Shown here one piece after another: positions 1 to 7,242 of a DNA stretch of 7,242 nucleotides. Origin of the DNA: Betaproteobacteria bacterium. GTDB lineage: Bacteria > Pseudomonadota > Gammaproteobacteria > Burkholderiales > SG8-39. The notes beneath the pieces were generated by a model. The model was not told the origin of the DNA and searched no databases. It saw only the letters and a list, made by a program, of their open reading frames with translations. A program made the translations under genes and the position numbers. How positions within the stretch are numbered: position 1 is the stretch's first letter; each line of letters begins with the position of its first letter. The stretch lies in assembly GCA_019245555.1 (NCBI GenBank), contig JAFARH010000189.1, forward strand, positions 1-7,242. The letters run 5' to 3'.

Positions 1-2
1 GC

Positions 3-1660
<1,658 letters not shown>

Positions 1661-1661
<1 letters not shown>

Positions 1662-2392
1662 TGCGTCTCAAGGGAAGAGTTGCACTCGTCACCGGCGCAG
1701 GCTCGGGATTCGGCGCCGGCATCGCGCGGCGCTTCGCCGAAGAAGGGGCGCAGGTCGTGGTGAACGACATCAACCCGCAGGGCGAGAAAGTGGTGAAGGA
1801 AGTCGGCGGCAAATTCGTGCAGGCCGACGTCACCAAGAGCGCGGACTGGGCGCGCATGGTGAAAGAAGCAGGCGATCTTTCGATCGTGGTCAACAACGCA
1901 GGCTGGACCCATCGGCGTAAGGCCTACGTGGAAGTGAGCGAAGCCGAGTTCGACAAGGTCTACGCCGTGAACGTCAAGAGCGTCTACCTTTCGGCCGTGC
2001 ACGCGGTACCGGTTTTTCGCAAGCGTGGCGGCGGCTGCTTCGTCAACATCGCCTCGACTGCCGGGATTCGCCCGCGTCCCGGCCTCACGGTCTATAACAG
2101 CTCGAAAGGCGCGGTGATCACGATGTCGAAGTCGATGGCCGCCGAATTCGGGCCCGACAAGATCCGCGTGAACTGTGTCAATCCAGTGTTCAGCCCCGAG
2201 ACCGGTCTCTCCGCAGAATTCGCCGGCGGCGCGCTCAGTGAGGAAGCAAAAAAGGGCTTCCTGGTGACCATCCCGCTCGGCCGGTTTTCAACGCCGCTCG
2301 ATGTGGCGAATGCGTGCCTCTACCTCGCTTCCGATGAGGCCGCACTTGTGAGCGGCGTCTGCATCGAGGTCGACGGCGCCAGGTCCGTTTAG
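1661..2392 (+). CDS. Short-chain dehydrogenase/reductase (SDR), probably NAD-dependent
   Basis: The 243-residue product is a classical SDR with a Rossmann fold. It has the TGAGSGFG cofactor motif (11-18), NNAG (78-81), structural Asn104 (NVKS), Ser132 in NIAST, and the catalytic pair Tyr145/Lys149 in YNSSK. It ends with the usual GVCIEVDGA strand. Asp36 at the end of the second beta strand (VVVNDIN) suggests NAD(H) over NADP(H). The substrate cannot be read from the sequence; FabG-like or sugar/alcohol dehydrogenase names would be guesses. The ATG is chosen because AAGGAG lies 8 nt upstream and the family N-terminus (LKGRVALVTG) begins there. The start overlaps the acyltransferase stop in TGATG, so translation is likely coupled. 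The 3' end overlaps rhlE by 4 bp, convergently. Confidence 0.93.
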
Positions 2393-3762
2393 GCGCGCTT
2401 GAGCTTTCCGCCCAGGAGGGCGGCGACTTGCGGTTGCTTGCGCTTGGTCTGCTGGGGAGCTTCCTGCTTCGGCGGCGCCGGGGGCGCCGTGCCGGGTTCA
2501 TAGGGCTTTGAGAAGATCGGATCGGCCGGCTTGGCAGGTGGTCGGTCGCGCCGCACATTGGGCGAACTTCGTCGCCCGCTCGGTTGGTCTCCCATCAGCG
2601 TCGCGACGTTTGCGCCATGCGGCTGGAAGCCCGGCACCAGCACGCGCTCGATGCGCTTCTTCAGAAGCCGCTCGATCGCACCGAGCGCTTCCTGGTCGTC
2701 CGGGCTGACGAGCGAGATCGCCTCGCCGGTGAGTCCCGCACGACCGGTGCGGCCGATGCGGTGCACATAATCCTCCGGCGAATGCGGCACATCGAAGTTG
2801 ATCACCTGCGGCAGCCCTTCGATGTCGAGCCCGCGCGAGGCTACATCCGTGGCAACCAGGACCGCGGTCTTGCCGGACTTGAAGTCCGCGAGCGCAGCTT
2901 CGCGCTCGGCCTGGGTCTTGTCGCCATGGATCGCGTCGGCGTGGATGTGATCGAGACGCAGCTGGTGGGCGAGCCGGTTGGCGCCGATGCGCGTGCCAGT
3001 GAACACCAGGACCTGCTTCAAGCCGCGGGTCTGGATCAGATAAGCAAGGAGCTCCCGCTTCTTCTCGCGTGCAACCGGATGCAGCACATGCGTCACCGAC
3101 TCGGCAGCGGCATTGCGCGGCGTGACCTGCACTTCGGCGGGCTGCTTGAGGAGTGTCTTGGCGAGCGTGCGAATCTCATCCGGGAACGTCGCCGAGAAGA
3201 GCAGGTTCTGGCGCTCCTTCGGGAGCAACGCGATGATGCGCTTGATGTCCGGCAGGAAGCCCATGTCGAGCATGCGATCGGCTTCATCGAGCACGAGCAC
3301 CGACACCTGGTTGAACATCACCGTCTTGTTCTGTACATGATCGAGGAGCCGGCCGGGCGTTGCGACGAGCACCTCGACGCCGCGGCGGAGCTCCGCGATC
3401 TGCGCATTCATGTCGACGCCGCCGTAGACCACGGTGCTGCGGATCGGAAGGTGCTTGGCATAGTCGCGGAAGCTCTCCGCGACCTGCACCGCGAGCTCGC
3501 GTGTTGGCGCGAGGACTAGTGCGCGCACCGGGTGGCGCGCGGGAGAAGTCGAGGTGCTCGCGAGCGGCGCGAAGCGCTGCAGGATCGGCAGCGCGAAGGC
3601 CGCCGTCTTGCCGGTGCCGGTCTGCGCGCCGGCCATGAGATCGCGCCCGGCGAGGACGAGCGGGATCGCCTGCTCCTGGACCGGCGTCGGTGTCTTGTAG
3701 CCGAGATCATTCACCGCCTGCAGGAGCGGCGGGATCAGGCCAAGCTGGTCGAATGAACTCAA
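2389..3762 (-). CDS. rhlE: DEAD-box ATP-dependent RNA helicase, RhlE type
   Basis: The 457-residue product has every DEAD-box motif in order: upstream Phe4 and Q motif (GYKTPTPVQ, 21-29), motif I AQTGTGKT (46-53), PTRELA (86-91), GG (114-115), TPGR (135-138), DEAD (159-162), SAT (190-192), VFTGT (253-257), ATDVASRGLD (304-313) and HRIGRTGR (334-341). The N-terminal FDQLGL and the core match RhlE, which remodels RNA in ribosome assembly and RNA decay. Residues from about 390 form a low-complexity basic, Pro-rich tail ending GGKLKRA, containing FSKPYE at 417-422. The only start that keeps Phe4 is TTG at 3762, directly after the TAA of the upstream gene. No Shine-Dalgarno is visible, so it probably depends on termination-reinitiation. 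It is the last gene of the operon. Confidence 0.95.
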   Translation of the reverse strand: MSSFDQLGLIPPLLQAVNDLGYKTPTPVQEQAIPLVLAGRDLMAGAQTGTGKTAAFALPILQRFAPLASTSTSPARHPVRALVLAPTRELAVQVAESFRDYAKHLPIRSTVVYGGVDMNAQIAELRRGVEVLVATPGRLLDHVQNKTVMFNQVSVLVLDEADRMLDMGFLPDIKRIIALLPKERQNLLFSATFPDEIRTLAKTLLKQPAEVQVTPRNAAAESVTHVLHPVAREKKRELLAYLIQTRGLKQVLVFTGTRIGANRLAHQLRLDHIHADAIHGDKTQAEREAALADFKSGKTAVLVATDVASRGLDIEGLPQVINFDVPHSPEDYVHRIGRTGRAGLTGEAISLVSPDDQEALGAIERLLKKRIERVLVPGFQPHGANVATLMGDQPSGRRSSPNVRRDRPPAKPADPIFSKPYEPGTAPPAPPKQEAPQQTKRKQPQVAALLGGKLKRA

Positions 3763-4290
3763 TTAATTCAAGGTGCGTGCTGGGCGTTCGCCGGGCTCGG
3801 CGCCCTCGGTGCCCGGGAGCTTCAATTCCATGTCCCAGTCGCTCTTCTTCACCGCCGCCTGCAGCAGGCGGCAGACCGAATGCAGGAGGACTGAGTCGAA
3901 GGAGAGCGTGATGCCCTGCCCTTCAGCAGGATGCAGCGCGACGACCGGCTGACCGTTGCGGTCATGCCCGGTTTGAATACGTGCAAGGAGCAGCGGTGCG
4001 TCGCCAAGCGGACGTGACGACTCGCCTGCGTCGTACGGCTTGCTGAAGTCAGCCTTCGATACGGCGTGCTCGTGCTCGAGCCCCAAGAGTGCCTTGCGCG
4101 CCTCAGGGTTGGCTTGCGTGCGAATGCGCGGGCTCGTCTCCTCGGCGAGCTTAACGAGGAGCGGCCACAGGAGCTTCACGAAGCGACGCGTGAGCGCGAG
4201 GCGCAGCTCCATGGCTTCGCTGGTCGCCACCAGCATGATCAGGCGGTCCTGCTCGGCGTCGTATTCAACCTTTAGCTGGTGCAGCTTCAT
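3763..4290 (-). CDS. Conserved-looking hypothetical protein, 175 residues
   Basis: I do not recognise a named family. The product is soluble, with no signal peptide or membrane segment. The N-terminus (MKLHQLKVEYDAEQDRLIML) looks like paired beta strands. It is followed by a helical segment rich in Arg, Leu and Trp (LRLALTRRFVKLLWPLLVKLAEE, about 29-51), a charged linker, FSKPYD at 82-87, a strand-like region (PLLLARIQTGHD, 99-110) and LSFDSVLLHSVCRLLQAAVKKSDWDMEL (129-156). Gene status is supported by tight packing: it starts 2 nt after the rfaE2 stop, and its TAA abuts the rhlE start. GC-rich codon use resembles its neighbours. Co-transcription with rhlE and the shared FSKPY peptide suggest, but do not prove, a link with the helicase. 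Confidence 0.85.
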   Translation of the reverse strand: MKLHQLKVEYDAEQDRLIMLVATSEAMELRLALTRRFVKLLWPLLVKLAEETSPRIRTQANPEARKALLGLEHEHAVSKADFSKPYDAGESSRPLGDAPLLLARIQTGHDRNGQPVVALHPAEGQGITLSFDSVLLHSVCRLLQAAVKKSDWDMELKLPGTEGAEPGERPARTLN

Positions 4291-4292
4291 GT

Positions 4293-4771
4293 TCAGATAC
4301 TACCCCTGATGCGCTTCACGAGCGCCGTCGTCGAGCGGTCGTGCTCGAACGGAATCGATACCACCTTGCCACCGCGGTCGAGCACGCCTTTTGCTCCGGC
4401 GATGCGCTCGACCGGCCAGTCGCCGCCCTTGACGAGCACGTCGGGCTGGCAGGCTGCGATCACTTTCTCCGGCGTGTCTTCCTCGAACCAGGTGACTGCG
4501 CTCACGCAAGCGAGCGCGGCGACGACAGCCATGCGGTCGGCAAGCGCATTCAGCGGCCGGTCGGCGCCTTTGCCGAGCCGGCGCGCCGAGGCGTCACTGT
4601 TCAGGGCCACGAGCAGGCTTGCACCCATGGCGCGGGCATGGTCGAGATAGGTGACGTGGCCGCGGTGCAGGATGTCGAAGACGCCATTCGTGAAGACCAG
4701 CGGCCGGCCGAGGTCGGGAACCTTCGCGAGCGAGCGAGGATCGCGGATCTTGGCTTCGAACGAGGGCTTGG

Positions 4772-4775
<4 letters not shown>
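4293..4775 (-). CDS. rfaE2: D-glycero-beta-D-manno-heptose 1-phosphate adenylyltransferase, non-canonical start
   Basis: The frame encodes a nucleotidyltransferase of the RfaE2/HldE C-terminal type, which transfers AMP to heptose 1-phosphate to make ADP-heptose for LPS core. It has FTNGVFDILHRGH with the HxGH catalytic motif at residues 37-40, VALNSD, the LVKGGDWPVERIAGA block and RSTTALVKRIR near the C-terminus. The kinase domain (RfaE1) is absent, so this is the split form. Counting from ATA at 4775 gives 160 residues, normal for the family, and the N-terminus IAKPSFEAKI aligns with the expected M-x-x-PSFE. The only in-frame ATG, at 4628, would remove HxGH. The ATA overlaps the dolP stop (ATAG), and GAAGG lies 7 nt upstream. 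The product is confident; the start codon is not. Confidence 0.9.
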
Positions 4776-6364
<1,589 letters not shown>

Positions 6365-6380
6365 GGCACGCTTAACGAAT

Positions 6381-6385
6381 GGAGG
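6381..6385 (+). promoter_or_regulatory. Ribosome-binding site deciding the rsmI start
   Basis: GGAGG sits 10 nt before the TTG at 6396 and downstream of the alternative ATG at 6363. It is the strongest Shine-Dalgarno in this divergent gap and supports the downstream TTG start, although the spacing is slightly long. Confidence 0.5.
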
Positions 6386-6395
6386 CTTGCGCCGG

Positions 6396-7220
6396 TTGAC
6401 TGGAACGCTTTATGTGATCGCCACGCCGATCGGCAATCTTGCCGATGCGAGCCCGCGCTCAGTCGAGACGTTGCGCAACGTCGATCTCATCGCGTGCGAG
6501 GACACGCGCACCAGCAGCAAGCTGCTCGCGCATTTCGGCATCAGTGTGCGCACGGTCGCGCTCCATGAGCACAACGAGCGCACGGCGAGCAAGGAGTTGA
6601 TCCAGGCGCTGCGCCACGGCAAGAGCATCGCGTTGATCAGCGATGCAGGTACGCCCGCGCTTTCCGATCCCGGCGCTTGGCTCGTGGCGCAAGCACACGC
6701 TGCCGGCATTCCCGTATGCCCGGTCGCCGGTCCGAGCGCGGCGGCCGCTGCGATTTCGGCGGCCGGCTTTCCCGCCAGTCGTTTTCTCTTCGCGGGCTTC
6801 CTCCCCGCGCAGGCCGGTGCACGACGTAAAGCATTGCAAGCGCTCGACCTCCCCTATCCCGTCGTCATATACGAGGCGCCGCACCGGATAAGCGAGACGC
6901 TGAAAGACCTAGCCGCCAAATTCGGCGATCGCGAGATCGTCATCGCCCGCGAGCTCAGCAAGAAGTTCGAGGAAGTGGCACGGATGCCTCTCGCTGCGGC
7001 GGTGGAGTGGCTCGAGGAGCGGCGCGAGCGCGCGCAAGGCGAGTTCGTCCTGGTGCTCGCACCCGGCGAAGAGCGGCCCGCGTCCGCCGTCGACGCCGAA
7101 CGCGTGCTCGACGTGCTCCTTGGCAGCCTGCCGCCGAGCGAAGCGGCGAAGCTGGCCGCACGTATCACCGGTGAGCCGAAGAGCGAGCTCTACAAGAAGG
7201 CACTGAAGCGAACAAAGTAA
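6396..7220 (+). CDS. rsmI: 16S rRNA (cytidine-1402-2'-O)-methyltransferase RsmI
   Basis: The product has the RsmI/YraL arrangement: TGTLYVIATPIGNLAD at the N-terminus, LIACEDTRTSSKLL, LISDAGTPALSDPG, CPVAGPSAAAAAISAAGF, FLFAGFLPA, IYEAPHRISETL and ELSKKFEEV. It methylates the 2'-OH of C1402 in the 16S decoding centre using S-adenosylmethionine. It is a tetrapyrrole-methylase-fold protein. I prefer TTG at 6396: it gives the family start (M)TGTLYV and 274 residues, and GGAGG at 6381-6385 lies 10 nt upstream. An in-frame ATG at 6363 would add 11 residues not usual for the family and would overlap the yraN start codon. The C-terminus (SGEPKSELYKKAL-like) is complete with a TAA stop. It is divergent from the yraN operon, as in E. 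coli. Confidence 0.95.
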   Translation: MTGTLYVIATPIGNLADASPRSVETLRNVDLIACEDTRTSSKLLAHFGISVRTVALHEHNERTASKELIQALRHGKSIALISDAGTPALSDPGAWLVAQAHAAGIPVCPVAGPSAAAAAISAAGFPASRFLFAGFLPAQAGARRKALQALDLPYPVVIYEAPHRISETLKDLAAKFGDREIVIARELSKKFEEVARMPLAAAVEWLEERRERAQGEFVLVLAPGEERPASAVDAERVLDVLLGSLPPSEAAKLAARITGEPKSELYKKALKRTK

Positions 7221-7242
7221 AATTCGCGGCGATGGATCGCCA

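Noticed and set aside
2474..2488. GGCGCC-GGG-GGCGCC inverted repeat as a terminator
   Set aside because: It lies inside the rhlE coding sequence (Pro/Ala-rich tail) and has no T-run on either strand.
2584..3519. 311-residue plus-strand open frame opposite rhlE
   Set aside because: It is a mirror of the DEAD-box coding sequence, rich in Arg, Asp, His and Leu, with no domain of its own.
4293..4628. Short 111-residue rfaE2 starting at the internal ATG
   Set aside because: This start would delete the NGVFDILHRGH nucleotide-binding motif, which is plainly encoded in frame just upstream.

Overview
The window is a compact, GC-rich chromosomal segment with ten genes and almost no intergenic DNA. 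The PII protein, the FemAB-like GNAT protein, the RhlE helicase and the yraN/gmhA/dolP/rfaE2 cluster opposite rsmI together suggest a betaproteobacterium. This is inferred from protein character and gene order; no rRNA is present to confirm it.

Layout: (1) 3-167 (+) is the C-terminal end of an Smr-domain protein. It meets glnB (164-502, -) tail to tail, the two stop codons sharing CTAG. (2) Divergent from glnB is a two-gene (+) unit at 528-2392: a FemAB-like acyltransferase followed by a short-chain dehydrogenase with a 1-bp stop/start overlap. (3) From 6364 back to 2389 runs a six-gene (-) strand operon: yraN, gmhA-like SIS isomerase, dolP-like BON lipoprotein, rfaE2 heptose-1-phosphate adenylyltransferase, an unrecognised 175-residue protein, and rhlE. 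Its junctions are a 13-nt gap, an ATGA overlap, a start overlapping a stop, a 2-nt gap and a zero-nt gap, so translational coupling is likely. (4) rsmI (about 6396-7220, +) is divergent from yraN. The last 22 nt follow its stop.

Function: the operon combines outer-envelope genes (two ADP-heptose steps for LPS core and an outer-membrane lipoprotein) with an RNA helicase and a protein of unknown role. yraN, the SIS gene and dolP next to a divergent rsmI match the E. coli yraL/yraN/diaA/yraP neighbourhood. glnB reports nitrogen status.

This is mostly housekeeping DNA; I found no defence system, mobile element, CRISPR array or clear new system. The points most worth a second look are: rfaE2 has no ATG, GTG or TTG at its expected start, where ATA stands instead; the unknown protein and the RhlE tail encoded beside it share the peptide FSKPY(D/E); rhlE begins with TTG directly after the preceding stop; and the DolP-like protein has an unusual two-cysteine, Pro/Lys-rich tail.
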